Shown piece by piece: positions 47,976 to 55,898 of a DNA stretch of 64,000 nucleotides (positions are counted from its first letter, which is position 1; every line of letters starts with the position of its first letter). Position numbers and translations under genes: made by a program. The notes beneath the pieces are model-generated. The model made no database searches. It was given only the letters and a program-made list of their open reading frames with translations, and was not told the origin of the DNA. The DNA lies in NCBI RefSeq assembly GCF_015182285.1, contig NZ_PRDM01000001.1, positions 930,001 to 994,000 of the forward strand, given 5' to 3'. This DNA comes from Flavobacterium hungaricum. GTDB taxonomy: Bacteria > Bacteroidota > Bacteroidia > Flavobacteriales > Flavobacteriaceae.

Positions 47976-48323
47976 TTATTTTTTATTAAGTATCATTTTT
48001 GATGAAATAGCTATTAGTTGTTCTACTTCAATTAAAAGCTTATTTCTTTTTTCACTGTTGCCTTCTTTAATATAATCTAAAATTTTTAATGAATTTCTCG
48101 ATTCTTTTAGTTCTTTTACAACTAATGAGACTTTGAAAATAAAATCTTTATCAGTTATTGTTCCTTGTGCTTCCCCAAAATTCAAAGATGCACTTCCGGA
48201 TGATCTGATTAATTGATTTTTATAATATTCATTTTCAAAAAGTTTGCTTAATTCTCTTGTGAAAAAAATACTTTCTCCTGCAAAACGAACTAGGCGATCT
48301 TCAAAATTGAATATTTTTTCCAT
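47976..48323 (-). CDS. Four-helix bundle protein (23S rRNA intervening-sequence protein family)
   Basis: A 115-residue protein predicted as a four-helix bundle of the S23/IVP family (TIGR02436 type): FEDRLVRFAGESIFFTREL, an IRSSGSASLNFGEAQG turn region, KVSLVVKELKESRNSLKIL, and a last helix LIEVEQLIAISSKMI. The name comes from genes found inside 23S rRNA intervening sequences, but free-standing copies like this one are common in Bacteroidetes, and their function is unknown. Related family members serve as accessory proteins in diversity-generating retroelements; no such element is here. Simple repeats flank the gene on both sides. Confidence 0.88.
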   Translation of the reverse strand: MEKIFNFEDRLVRFAGESIFFTRELSKLFENEYYKNQLIRSSGSASLNFGEAQGTITDKDFIFKVSLVVKELKESRNSLKILDYIKEGNSEKRNKLLIEVEQLIAISSKMILNKK

Positions 48324-48383
48324 TTTTAATTATTATTTTAAAAATTGTAATTGATTTTTGATCTTGTAATTGATATTGAAAAT

Positions 48384-49040
48384 TTATCTTCCTCCAAAGA
48401 TGCTGCTTCCAATTCTTACCATCGTGCTGCCGCATTCAATTGCCAATTGATAATCTCCGGACATTCCCATAGAAATTGTTTTTAAATCAACAATGTCTAG
48501 TTTTTGAATGGAATCAAAAATAGATTTTAGATGTGTAAATTCTTTTTTTATCTGGTTTTGATCTTCTGTAAAGGTGGCCATTCCCATTAAACCTAAGATA
48601 CGAATATTTTTTAACTCTTTAAACTCCGCAGAAGTTAAAAGTTGATTTAATTCTTTTTCGTCCAAGCCAAATTTAGATTCTTCTTCTGCAATATAGATTT
48701 GAAGCAGACAATCTATAACTCTATTATTTTTAAGTGCTTGTTTATTAATTTCCTGTAATAATTTTAAACTGTCAACACCATGAATCAAACTTACAAACGG
48801 CGCCATAAATTTAACTTTATTGGTTTGAACATGACCAATCATATGCCATTGGATATCTTTTGGCATTTGTTCCCATTTTTCGGTCATTTCCTGGATTTTG
48901 TTTTCTCCAAAAATGCGCTGGCCGGCTTCGTAAGCTTCTATTAAATCAGGCACAGGTTTGGTTTTAGAAACCGCAACTAAGGTTACATGTTCTGGTAGTG
49001 TAGATTTTATAGAATCAAGGTTTTGTTTTATTGTATTCAT
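48384..49040 (-). CDS. YggS-family pyridoxal phosphate homeostasis protein
   Basis: A 218-aa PLP-binding protein (PLPHP/YggS/ProY family), single TIM-like barrel of the alanine racemase N-terminal fold, without known catalytic activity, which controls free PLP. The PLP lysine lies in LVAVSKTKPVPDLIEAYEAG; other motifs are GENKIQEM, WHMIGHVQTNKVKF, LLQIYIAEEESKFGL, and the phosphate-binding end SMGMSGDYQLAIECGSTMVRIGSSIFGGR. It overlaps the upstream unknown gene by 4 nt (ATGA), so the two are coupled. Confidence 0.96.
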   Translation of the reverse strand: MNTIKQNLDSIKSTLPEHVTLVAVSKTKPVPDLIEAYEAGQRIFGENKIQEMTEKWEQMPKDIQWHMIGHVQTNKVKFMAPFVSLIHGVDSLKLLQEINKQALKNNRVIDCLLQIYIAEEESKFGLDEKELNQLLTSAEFKELKNIRILGLMGMATFTEDQNQIKKEFTHLKSIFDSIQKLDIVDLKTISMGMSGDYQLAIECGSTMVRIGSSIFGGR

Positions 49041-49609
49041 TTTTTCTTATAAATCTTAAGTATATCTTCGTTTTTCTTAAGAATCCAATATTTGAAATCA
49101 AATAGAAAGGTCGTTTTAAAAACCTTTGTTTCGTTTAATTCTGAAATACCAATGTTGAATTTTTCGGATTCTATTTCTTTTTTATCTTTACTTCTTACCA
49201 CATTAACTTTTGCATAATTAAGTGTGTCGTTAGTGTAATAAAATTCTCCGTCAATAGTTTCAGAATAAGAATTACTATAGTATATAATTTCATGATATTT
49301 AGCCTTTATCAACTCGCTATTGGCATCAAAATTGTATTTTCTTTTTTCAATATTTGATAAACCAATATAATTTTCTTCATTAAAATGATTCAGATATAGA
49401 CTGTATGAAAATGTACCTTTGGCAAGAGATTTTTTCGACTTGCTCTCAATTTCTTTGTTTATTTTTCCTTCTGAAGTAATACTTCTTCCGTTTTTTAAAC
49501 AAATACTATCAATCTCCTTTAGAGTGAACTGTTTTTTAGAAATAATAGTGTTTTGCGAAAAACAAATAGTTAGTACAAAATGGCAGATCAACAAAAAAGA
49601 TTTTCTCAT
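49037..49609 (-). CDS. Exported protein of unknown function
   Basis: A 190-residue protein with a signal peptide (MRKSFLLICHFVLTICFSQ). ATG 49609 was chosen since the frame upstream (to 49681) overlaps the end of the dehydrogenase gene. The mature part is charged and beta-rich (SKKQFTLKEIDSICL, KGTFSYSLYLNHFNEENYIGL, TKVFKTTFLFDFKYWILKKNED). No family recognised. Its 3' end overlaps yggS by 4 nt and it begins 7 nt after the dehydrogenase gene, so three genes are likely one transcript. Confidence 0.78.
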   Translation of the reverse strand: MRKSFLLICHFVLTICFSQNTIISKKQFTLKEIDSICLKNGRSITSEGKINKEIESKSKKSLAKGTFSYSLYLNHFNEENYIGLSNIEKRKYNFDANSELIKAKYHEIIYYSNSYSETIDGEFYYTNDTLNYAKVNVVRSKDKKEIESEKFNIGISELNETKVFKTTFLFDFKYWILKKNEDILKIYKKK

Positions 49610-49616
49610 ATTTATT

Positions 49617-50504
49617 TTACAAAAACTGTTTGGAAACTTTCTCTGCTTTTTTACTTTCGCTGTAATCATAAAAACCTTCACCAGATTTTACTCCGAGTTT
49701 TCCAGCGCGAACCATATTTACAAGAAGCGGGCAAGGAGCATATTTAGGATTTTTGAATCCGTCGTACATCACGTTTAAGATAGCAAGACAAACATCAAGT
49801 CCAATAAAATCTGCCAATTGAAGTGGTCCCATTGGATGCCCCATTCCAAGTTTCATTACTGTATCAATTTCGTAAACGCCGCCAACTCCGTTATACAATG
49901 TTTCAATAGCTTCGTTAAGCATCGGCATCAAAATTCTGTTGGCCACAAAACCAGGATAATCGTTAACTTCAACAGGAACTTTGCCTAATTTCTCAGACAA
50001 TTTCATAATGATTTCGGTTACTTCATCACTTGTGTTATAACCGCGAATGATCTCTACCAATTTCATAATCGGCACAGGATTCATAAAATGCATCCCAATA
50101 ACGCGTTCCGGATGTGCAACTACAGCACCGATCTGTGTAATAGAAATCGAAGAAGTATTGGTTGCTAAAATGGTATTATGAGAACAAGCTTCATTTAATT
50201 GTTTGAAGATGTTTAATTTTAATTCAAGATTTTCTGTAGCGGCTTCTACTACCAAATCTACACTAGTTACACCATCTTTGATATCGGTATAGGTAATAAT
50301 ATTGGTAATTGTTTTAGCAACATCTTCTTGCGTGATTGTACCTTTAGACAGCATTCTTTCTAAATTGGCAGCAATAGTTGCCATCCCTTTATCTAAAGAT
50401 TTTTCAGAAATGTCAATTAGTTTTACGGTAAAACCACTTTGTGCAAAAGTATGTGCAATTCCGTTGCCCATTGTTCCTGCACCAATTACAGCTATTGTTT
50501 TCAT
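49617..50504 (-). CDS. 3-hydroxyacyl-CoA (3-hydroxybutyryl-CoA) dehydrogenase
   Basis: A 295-aa NAD-dependent dehydrogenase of fatty acid or butyrate metabolism. The Rossmann motif IAVIGAGTMGNGIAHTFAQSG opens the protein, followed by the VVEAATENLELKL, ATNTSSISIT and IGMHFMNPVPIMKLVEIIRG signatures with the catalytic His and, in the C-terminal helical domain, NDYPGFVANRILMPMLNEA and GMGHPMGPLQLADFIGLD. The length and single-domain layout fit HbdA/PaaH-type enzymes and not the FadB multifunctional form. Confidence 0.95.
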   Translation of the reverse strand: MKTIAVIGAGTMGNGIAHTFAQSGFTVKLIDISEKSLDKGMATIAANLERMLSKGTITQEDVAKTITNIITYTDIKDGVTSVDLVVEAATENLELKLNIFKQLNEACSHNTILATNTSSISITQIGAVVAHPERVIGMHFMNPVPIMKLVEIIRGYNTSDEVTEIIMKLSEKLGKVPVEVNDYPGFVANRILMPMLNEAIETLYNGVGGVYEIDTVMKLGMGHPMGPLQLADFIGLDVCLAILNVMYDGFKNPKYAPCPLLVNMVRAGKLGVKSGEGFYDYSESKKAEKVSKQFL

Positions 50505-50531
50505 ATTATATCTTGATATTGTATTTATGAT

Positions 50532-50573
50532 TTAGCCACGAATTCATCAATTTTTTCATGAATTCGTGGCTAA
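50532..50573 (-). terminator. Large hairpin between the oxidoreductase and dehydrogenase genes
   Basis: A perfect 16-bp inverted repeat (50532-50547 with 50558-50573, TTAGCCACGAATTCAT) around a 10-nt loop. Reading on the minus strand it lies 19 nt after the Gfo/Idh gene. It may act as a terminator, but lacks a T tract directly after the stem and could be a dispersed palindromic repeat. Confidence 0.65.
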
Positions 50574-50591
50574 TTTATTTTTAAAAATTTC

Positions 50592-51557
50592 TTATTTCTC
50601 GAAACAGTCAATAATTTGGTAAGCTACTCTTAAAGCATCTGTAGCTTGTTCTAAGGTTACAACTGGAGTTGTATCTGTATTGATGGCGTTTGCAAAAGAT
50701 TCTAATTCATCAAGAATTGCATTGTTTTGCTCCACATCTGGATTGGTAAAATAGATCTGCTTTTTTACACCTTCGGCATTCTGCAGAATCATATCAAAAT
50801 CACCTGGAACTTCCGGAGCGTCTTTCATACGCACCACTTCGCATTTTTTTTCTAGAAAATCTACAGAAATATAAGCATCTTTCTGGAAGAAACGTGATTT
50901 GCGCATGTTTTTCATCGAAATTCTGCTGGCGGTTAAATTGGCAACACATCCATTTTCGAATTCAATTCTGGCGTTGGCAATATCGGGAGTTTCGCTGATT
51001 ACAGAGACACCGCTTGCATTAATATTTTTAACCTTTGATTTTACTACACTAAGAATTGCATCGATATCATGAATCATCAAATCTAAGACCACAGGGACAT
51101 CTGTACCGCGAGGATTAAATTCTGCCAAACGATGCGTTTCGATAAACATCGGGTTTTCGATCATGTTTTTGGTAGCTATAAACGCAGGGTTAAAGCGTTC
51201 TACGTGACCAACTTGCCCTTTTACGTTGTACTCCTTAGATAAAGCGATAATTTCTTCGGCTTCCTCAACCGTATTGGCGATTGGTTTTTCTATAAAAATA
51301 TGTTTTCCTGATTTGATTGCTACTTTGGCACATTTGTAATGTGAAAGCGTTGGCGTAACGATATCAATAACATCCACAGCGTGGATAAGTTTTGCAATTG
51401 TACTGAAGTTTTTATAGCCAAACTCTTTTGAGATTCTTTCGGCATTTTCTTGATTTTCGTCGTAAAATCCAACTAATTCGTATTTGTCAGATTGTTGTAA
51501 TAAGCGTAAATGTATTTTACCAAGATGACCAGCACCTAAAACTCCTACTTTTAACAT
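50592..51557 (-). CDS. Gfo/Idh/MocA-family NAD(P)-dependent oxidoreductase
   Basis: A 321-aa dehydrogenase. N-terminal Rossmann domain with VGVLGAGHLGKIHLRLLQ, DVIDIVTPTLSHYKCA and the family EKP motif in HIFIEKPIANTVEEAEE with the catalytic Lys. In the C-terminal alpha/beta domain, NPAFIATKNMI, DLMIHDIDAILSVV (catalytic His position) and the strand IEFENGCVANLTASRI. The substrate is probably a sugar or cyclitol derivative but cannot be named. The gene appears monocistronic, with a hairpin after it and a divergent promoter region for pcm. Confidence 0.93.
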   Translation of the reverse strand: MLKVGVLGAGHLGKIHLRLLQQSDKYELVGFYDENQENAERISKEFGYKNFSTIAKLIHAVDVIDIVTPTLSHYKCAKVAIKSGKHIFIEKPIANTVEEAEEIIALSKEYNVKGQVGHVERFNPAFIATKNMIENPMFIETHRLAEFNPRGTDVPVVLDLMIHDIDAILSVVKSKVKNINASGVSVISETPDIANARIEFENGCVANLTASRISMKNMRKSRFFQKDAYISVDFLEKKCEVVRMKDAPEVPGDFDMILQNAEGVKKQIYFTNPDVEQNNAILDELESFANAINTDTTPVVTLEQATDALRVAYQIIDCFEK

Positions 51558-51620
51558 GAGAATGTATTTTAAACAAAAATATAATTTATTTGTTGAAAGT
51601 GAAAGTGAATTTAGGTAATT

Positions 51621-51773
51621 GTTAGTTATGAGTTGAAGGTTATGTGTTAGGAGTTAGAAGTTATGGGCCCCAGCTCTAAATCATAAGTTAAGATTTTCGG
51701 TTTTTAAACATTTGCCCCTGACACATCGCTCTCAAAATGTAACTCTAAGTCCATAACCCATAATATCTAACTT
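51621..51773. repeat. Degenerate GTTATG/AGTT repeats with an imperfect inverted copy
   Basis: At 51621-51675 variants of GTTATGAGTT and GAGTTAGAAGTTATGGG follow one another; at 51751-51773 a reverse-complement form (CCATAACCCATAATATCTAACTT) appears. The function is unknown. It lies in the gap between divergent genes, next to the pcm promoter. Confidence 0.5.
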
Positions 51774-51802
51774 TATATAATTTAATAATTAAAAATCAAT
51801 AT

Positions 51803-51831
51803 TTGAAATCCTATTTTGTTTCTTATTTTTG
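51803..51831 (+). promoter_or_regulatory. Bacteroidetes-type promoter of pcm
   Basis: TTG at 51803-51805, 18 nt, then TATTTTTG at 51824-51831, both boxes matching the consensus; 22 nt before the pcm start. Confidence 0.7.
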
Positions 51832-51852
51832 CGAAAATAAAACCTACCCATT

Positions 51853-52494
51853 TTGAAAGACACTGCCAAACATCAAGGACTTCGTAATCAATTAGTAACA
51901 ACTTTAGAGCAAAAAGGAATTACAGATAGAGCGGTTCTGGAAGCGATTAAAAAAATTCCAAGACATCTTTTTTTGAATTCAAGTTTTGAAGATTTTGCTT
52001 ATCAGGATAAAGCGTTCCCTATTGGAGCAGGGCAGACTATTTCACAGCCGTATACAGTAGCATTTCAATCGCAATTGCTTGAAATTAAGAAAGATCATAA
52101 AGTTTTAGAAATCGGAACTGGATCGGGATATCAGACTGCAGTTTTGTTTATGCTTGGTGCTAAAGTGTATACTGTAGAAAGACAAAATGAATTGTTTAAG
52201 ACAACTTCAAATTTGTTTCCGAAATTAAATATTCGTCCAAAACATGTTTCTTTTGGAGACGGCTACAAGGGGCTTCCAAATTTTGCTCCGTTTGACAGTA
52301 TTATTGTTACTGCCGGTGCGCCTTTTATTCCACAGCCATTAATGGCACAGTTAAAAGTGGGAGGGAGATTGGTAATTCCGCTTGGAGAAGATGTACAGAT
52401 TATGACTTTGTTAATTCGTAAAAACGAAACTCAATTTGAAAAACACGAGTTTGGAGAATTTAGATTTGTTCCTTTATTAGAAGATAAAAATTAA
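51853..52494 (+). CDS. pcm: Protein-L-isoaspartate O-methyltransferase
   Basis: A 213-aa SAM-dependent methyltransferase that repairs isoaspartate in aged proteins. The start is TTG 51853, read as MKDTAKHQGLRNQLVTTLEQKG. There is no ATG in the right place, and this N-terminus is what the family shows. Motifs: VLEAIKKIPRHLF, the substrate loop GAGQTISQPYTVAFQSQLL, the SAM motif KVLEIGTGSGYQTAVLFMLG and FDSIIVTAGAPFIPQPLMAQL. A promoter lies close upstream and a two-way terminator follows 2 nt after the stop. Confidence 0.95.
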   Translation: MKDTAKHQGLRNQLVTTLEQKGITDRAVLEAIKKIPRHLFLNSSFEDFAYQDKAFPIGAGQTISQPYTVAFQSQLLEIKKDHKVLEIGTGSGYQTAVLFMLGAKVYTVERQNELFKTTSNLFPKLNIRPKHVSFGDGYKGLPNFAPFDSIIVTAGAPFIPQPLMAQLKVGGRLVIPLGEDVQIMTLLIRKNETQFEKHEFGEFRFVPLLEDKN

Positions 52495-52496
52495 TA

Positions 52497-52522
52497 GAAA
52501 AGCCCGTTTAAACGGGCTTTTC
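52497..52522. terminator. Two-way intrinsic terminator between pcm and the XRE-Fic gene
   Basis: A perfect 13-bp inverted repeat, GAAAAGCCCGTTT with its complement (52497-52509, 52510-52522), with T-rich and A-rich flanks. It serves both convergent genes. Confidence 0.9.
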
Positions 52523-53530
52523 TTATTTAGTAATCAATTGTATTGCGTTCATTAGATTTTCTTTTTCTATTTTTAGTATATAATTAATGAAAACAGATTT
52601 GTCGTTTCTGGTTTTAAATTGATCTAAAGCCGAAAAATATTCATTTGTATTATTTTTATCTGCTTGAGTTAACACATAAATATAATTATTTTGAAGTAAA
52701 ATCCAGTTCATTACAATATTTGCCATTTGAAGATTTCCTTTTTCGAATGGATTTATATCGAGAATTTTTAGATATATTTCAGATGCCAGAATTATTGGGT
52801 GCAGATTGTTTTTATGATTTTCGTACCAATTAAAAAGTAAATTCATCTCACGTAAAATCAGCGGATCATTTTTATATTTTCCTGAGTTTTCAAATTGAAT
52901 TCCCTTAAAGATTAAACTATGGATGAAAAGCACTTCTTTTTCATTTAAAGTTGTTTTCTTTTGACTCAAATCTTTTATATAACCGGCAATTTCTTGAAAA
53001 TTCACTGCTTCAAGATGCTCTTGCATGCTTTTTCCAGAAATGGTAATTCCATCGTTAATAACAGATTTGGTTTCTTCTAAAGTTAAAGAATTTCCATTAG
53101 AGTGAATATTTTGAAAAACAAACTCTGATTCTAATGTTTTGGAAATTTGTCGGAGTTGAAAATGATTAAAAGATTGAAGTTGATTTTTTAATTTTTCTAT
53201 TTCATCTAAAATAATTTGATTAGAAGATATTATTTCAGAATCAATTTCTTTTTTATTCTTTTGGATTTCTTGTTCGGCAAGCAGCAGCGCTTTTAAAGCA
53301 AATTCCTCATCACCAATTTCGTAAAGAATTTTTTCTTTAAGCCATGCAATCATCAAGGTTTCATAATCAATATCTAAAAGCTGAGAAAGTTTAGTAATTT
53401 GATCTTTGGTAGGTTTTCGTGCTCCTGATTCGAATTTACTAATCAACGCCTGATCAATATTAGCAAGCTGAGCTAATTCTCTGGTTTTAAAACCTTTTTG
53501 TTCTCTGGCATTTTTTAAAAGTGATTTCAT
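52523..53530 (-). CDS. XRE helix-turn-helix protein fused to a degenerate Fic domain
   Basis: A 335-aa fusion. ATG 53530 (MKSLLKNAREQKG) gives the normal start of an XRE domain; the ORF continues upstream 12 codons without support. Residues 5-65 are a Cro/cI-type HTH (TRELAQLANIDQALISKFESGARKPT). A helical linker (70-140) leads to a Fic-fold region (about 150-335) with a Fic N-terminal-like segment NSLTLEETKSVINDG. The Fic motif, normally HPFx(D/E)GNGRxxR, reads NPFEKGNLQMA here: the catalytic His is Asn and the GR pair is lost. The inhibitory Glu of the E(G/N) motif is also missing (SNGNSL). AMPylation is therefore unlikely; a regulator using the fold for binding is more plausible (inference). 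Confidence 0.88.
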   Translation of the reverse strand: MKSLLKNAREQKGFKTRELAQLANIDQALISKFESGARKPTKDQITKLSQLLDIDYETLMIAWLKEKILYEIGDEEFALKALLLAEQEIQKNKKEIDSEIISSNQIILDEIEKLKNQLQSFNHFQLRQISKTLESEFVFQNIHSNGNSLTLEETKSVINDGITISGKSMQEHLEAVNFQEIAGYIKDLSQKKTTLNEKEVLFIHSLIFKGIQFENSGKYKNDPLILREMNLLFNWYENHKNNLHPIILASEIYLKILDINPFEKGNLQMANIVMNWILLQNNYIYVLTQADKNNTNEYFSALDQFKTRNDKSVFINYILKIEKENLMNAIQLITK

Positions 53531-53580
53531 TTTGATGAAAAATTTAGTCTTGACAAAATTAGTCATTTTAGAAGAAACAA

Positions 53581-53609
53581 AAAAAGCAACACTTTTCGTA
53601 TTGCTTTTT
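53581..53609 (-). terminator. Intrinsic terminator of the DUF4136-like lipoprotein gene
   Basis: A 9-bp stem, AAAAAGCAA with TTGCTTTTT (53601-53609 and 53581-53589), with an 11-nt loop and a T run on the minus strand. Confidence 0.75.
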
Positions 53610-53616
53610 CGTGTTT

Positions 53617-54258
53617 TTATTTTGGAGGCAAAGAGCCGTCTTTTCTCATTTCTTTTACAACAGCCTGCATAATAGCATCAACTGTTTGTCCTAAATCTGT
53701 GACATAGTCAGATTTTGTAGTTCCAGTCCAGATGAGTTTATTGTCTTTTAATGAAAAAATATTGGTTTCAACCATATACGAAGTCGTTTCCTGATAATAT
53801 CCAGGATCATAAAAAGCGGGTGAATACATGCCGTACCAATTTCCAAAACCATAACCGTACATTCCAGAGTATAAACCATCAAAACCACCATAATACATTC
53901 CGGTGTAAGTTCCCGGTACATAGGTTGTTTCTTTATCTTTGCTTACTAAGCGCATAGTTACGACACCGTCAAAATTTTCATCTTGAAGAATTTTCAGCTT
54001 TTGTTCCTTCGAAAGCTGCTTCGTAGTTTCGTTCAAATATTGATAAGAAGTTTTGAAAATTACATTACTGGCCGCAATTCTGTTTTCTGCCACTCTTCGC
54101 GATGCCTCATCTTTAACCAAAACGACAACCAGAACTTTTTTAAACTGCTCTTGTGCGACGGTTATTTTTGGATCTCTCCAGCTGTTTACAATAGTAGTAT
54201 TACTGCTGCAGCTAGAAAGTGCTGCAATTGCAATCAATAGAATTAAATGCTTTTTCAT
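53617..54258 (-). CDS. Exported lipoprotein, DUF4136-like
   Basis: A 213-residue lipoprotein (lipobox ALSSC). The N-terminal part has SNTTIVNSWRDPKITVAQEQFKKV, typical of small Bacteroidetes lipoproteins loosely related to DUF4136 (tentative). A Gly/Tyr/Met-rich region (about residues 120-155; PGTYTGMYYGGFDGLYSGMY) follows, then VETNIFSLKDNKLIWTGTTKSDYVTD and VVKEMRKDG. The Gly/Tyr region is probably an extended surface loop. Function unknown; a terminator follows. Confidence 0.85.
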   Translation of the reverse strand: MKKHLILLIAIAALSSCSSNTTIVNSWRDPKITVAQEQFKKVLVVVLVKDEASRRVAENRIAASNVIFKTSYQYLNETTKQLSKEQKLKILQDENFDGVVTMRLVSKDKETTYVPGTYTGMYYGGFDGLYSGMYGYGFGNWYGMYSPAFYDPGYYQETTSYMVETNIFSLKDNKLIWTGTTKSDYVTDLGQTVDAIMQAVVKEMRKDGSLPPK

Positions 54259-54335
54259 ATTTTACAGTTATTGTTTGTAGTAAAAATAACTATAAAATAT
54301 TAATAATCATTGGTTTAGATCGAATTAATCTGCTT

Positions 54336-54791
54336 TTAGTTGTAAGCTTTTTTAATACGGTCTAAGTCACGTTTGGTATCCTGCTCTTTTAAAGATTCGC
54401 GTTTATCGTAGTTTTTCTTCCCTTTACAAAGACCAATCTGCAGTTTTGCCAGCCCTTTTTCGTTTGTAAAAAGTTTCAGAGGAACAATCGTTAATCCTTT
54501 GGCCTGAACACTTTTGTGAAGTGTCTTTAATTCTTTTCTATTCAAAAGTAATTTTCTTTCACTTCTGGATTTATGATTGAATTGATTTCCAAACGAATAT
54601 TCTTCGATATAGGTGTTGATGGCAAAAAGCTCCATACCGCTAAACTCGCAAAAACTTTCTGTGATATTGGCTTTTCCTAATCGAATTGATTTGATCTCTG
54701 TACCAGCCAAAACAATTCCGGCTGTATAAGTGTCGATTATTTCGTAATCAAAACGGGCTCTTTTATTTAAGATGTTGACTGATTTTAACAT
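54336..54791 (-). CDS. smpB: SsrA-binding protein SmpB
   Basis: A 151-aa OB-fold protein that carries tmRNA to stalled ribosomes. Signatures: [54 protein letters not shown], and the C-terminal basic tail [18 protein letters not shown] that becomes helical in the ribosomal decoding site. The ribosome-rescue function ties in with PrfH elsewhere in the window but the genes are not linked. The tmRNA gene was not seen here. Confidence 0.97.
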   Translation of the reverse strand: MLKSVNILNKRARFDYEIIDTYTAGIVLAGTEIKSIRLGKANITESFCEFSGMELFAINTYIEEYSFGNQFNHKSRSERKLLLNRKELKTLHKSVQAKGLTIVPLKLFTNEKGLAKLQIGLCKGKKNYDKRESLKEQDTKRDLDRIKKAYN

Positions 54792-54876
54792 AGGTGCAAA
54801 TGTAAGACAAATTTCAAAATTTCCTTACTGCCAAAGATAATTAAAGATTTATTTTAATCTATGATTTTCATCATCA

Positions 54877-54904
54877 TTGTGAAAAAAGCTTGCCAGTAAG
54901 TTTG
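54877..54904 (+). promoter_or_regulatory. Bacteroidetes-type promoter of the beta-barrel gene
   Basis: TTG at 54877-54879, 17 nt, then TAAGTTTG at 54897-54904, 27 nt before the ATG. Confidence 0.6.
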
Positions 54905-54931
54905 CGTAATAAATTTAAATACCACATCAAA

Positions 54932-55570
54932 ATGAAAAAAATTGTAACACTATTAAGTATTGTATTAATTGGTTTTGCTGCAAAAGCTCAGGATTCAAAT
55001 CAGGGTCTAAAAGGAACTTGGTTTGTAACTTCTCAATTTGGTTACCAACAGACTAAAACGGCAGATGTAAAAAATACAAGCATCTCTGTCCTGCCAATTG
55101 TTGGAACCTTTATAACACCTTCTGTTGCTGTTGGGGCTGCAGTAGGATATATAAATATAAAGGCTGATTCTGATAAAGGAACAGCGGCTAAAACAGATTT
55201 AATCGTTATACAGCCATTAGCAAGAAAGTACTGGAATGTTGCTGGTTCTCTTTATTTCTTCGGACAATTGGCGCTGCCAGTGATTACAGGTAAAGAAAAA
55301 GAATCTGAGTTAAAAGTAAATCAAGTGGGATTATCACTTTCAGGAGGTTTTGACTATTTTGTAACTAAAAATTTCTCTGTAGAGTTCTCTTATGATTTAG
55401 CCAATTTTACTTCGACAACGCTTGATCCTAAAACAGGAGAAAAAACGACAGTTACAAACTTTGGTCTGGCGCACGCAGCAAATGTTGATGGTTATTACAA
55501 TACGGCCTTAGGAGGAAGTAATCCGAATTTGACTTCTCCAATTTCGGTTGGATTTAAATTCTTATTTTAA
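54932..55570 (+). CDS. Outer-membrane beta-barrel protein
   Basis: A 212-residue exported protein. ATG 54932 (MKKIVTLLSIVLIGFAAKAQ) gives a standard signal peptide; the in-frame ATG at 54890 does not. The mature part has paired beta strands (GTWFVTSQFGYQQTK, PSVAVGAAVGYINIK, LYFFGQLALPVI, VGLSLSGGFDYFVTKNFSVEFSYDLANF) and ends in a strand with terminal Phe (VGFKFLF), the classical outer-membrane signal. Function unknown; probably a small structural or porin-like barrel. A strong terminator follows. Confidence 0.9.
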   Translation: MKKIVTLLSIVLIGFAAKAQDSNQGLKGTWFVTSQFGYQQTKTADVKNTSISVLPIVGTFITPSVAVGAAVGYINIKADSDKGTAAKTDLIVIQPLARKYWNVAGSLYFFGQLALPVITGKEKESELKVNQVGLSLSGGFDYFVTKNFSVEFSYDLANFTSTTLDPKTGEKTTVTNFGLAHAANVDGYYNTALGGSNPNLTSPISVGFKFLF

Positions 55571-55620
55571 ATATTTTATTTGATTAGCGTAAAGTTCAAT
55601 TTAGTTGATTTTACAAAAAG

Positions 55621-55649
55621 AAAGACCGTACATTTGTACGGTCTTTTTT
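55621..55649 (+). terminator. Intrinsic terminator of the beta-barrel gene
   Basis: AAAGACCGTAC (55621-55631) pairs with GTACGGTCTTT (55636-55646) around ATTT, then a T run. Confidence 0.9.
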
Positions 55650-55670
55650 ATATCAATTTAAAATTTTAAA

Positions 55671-55898
55671 ATGCAAAATCAATCTAAAGATCCTTTACAC
55701 GGAATTACACTTCAAAAAATCGTCGAAACTTTAGTCGATTATTACAGTTTTGATACTTTAGGAGAATTGATTCCGATTAAGTGTTTTAATTCTAATCCGA
55801 GTGTAAAATCGAGTCTTACTTTTTTAAGAAAAACAGATTGGGCTCGTAAGAAAGTAGAAGAACTGTATATTAAAACTCTTCCTAAATTAAATTTATAA
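55671..55898 (+). CDS. VF530-family DNA-binding protein
   Basis: A 75-residue protein of the VF530 (DUF2132) family: the N-terminal [26 protein letters not shown], the [31 protein letters not shown] body with many basic residues. The family fold is known from structural genomics and binds DNA; its biological role is unclear. It lies 22 nt after the terminator of the barrel gene. The stop codon overlaps the end of the convergent DUF3575-like gene by 6 nt. Confidence 0.92.
   Translation: MQNQSKDPLHGITLQKIVETLVDYYSFDTLGELIPIKCFNSNPSVKSSLTFLRKTDWARKKVEELYIKTLPKLNL

Noticed and set aside
49419..49778. 119-codon plus-strand ORF over the unknown exported protein
   Set aside because: Antisense to two coupled minus-strand genes, with no start context and shadow composition.
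54053..54280. 75-codon plus-strand ORF over the DUF4136-like lipoprotein gene
   Set aside because: Opposite strand of a gene with a clear lipoprotein signal; no independent evidence.
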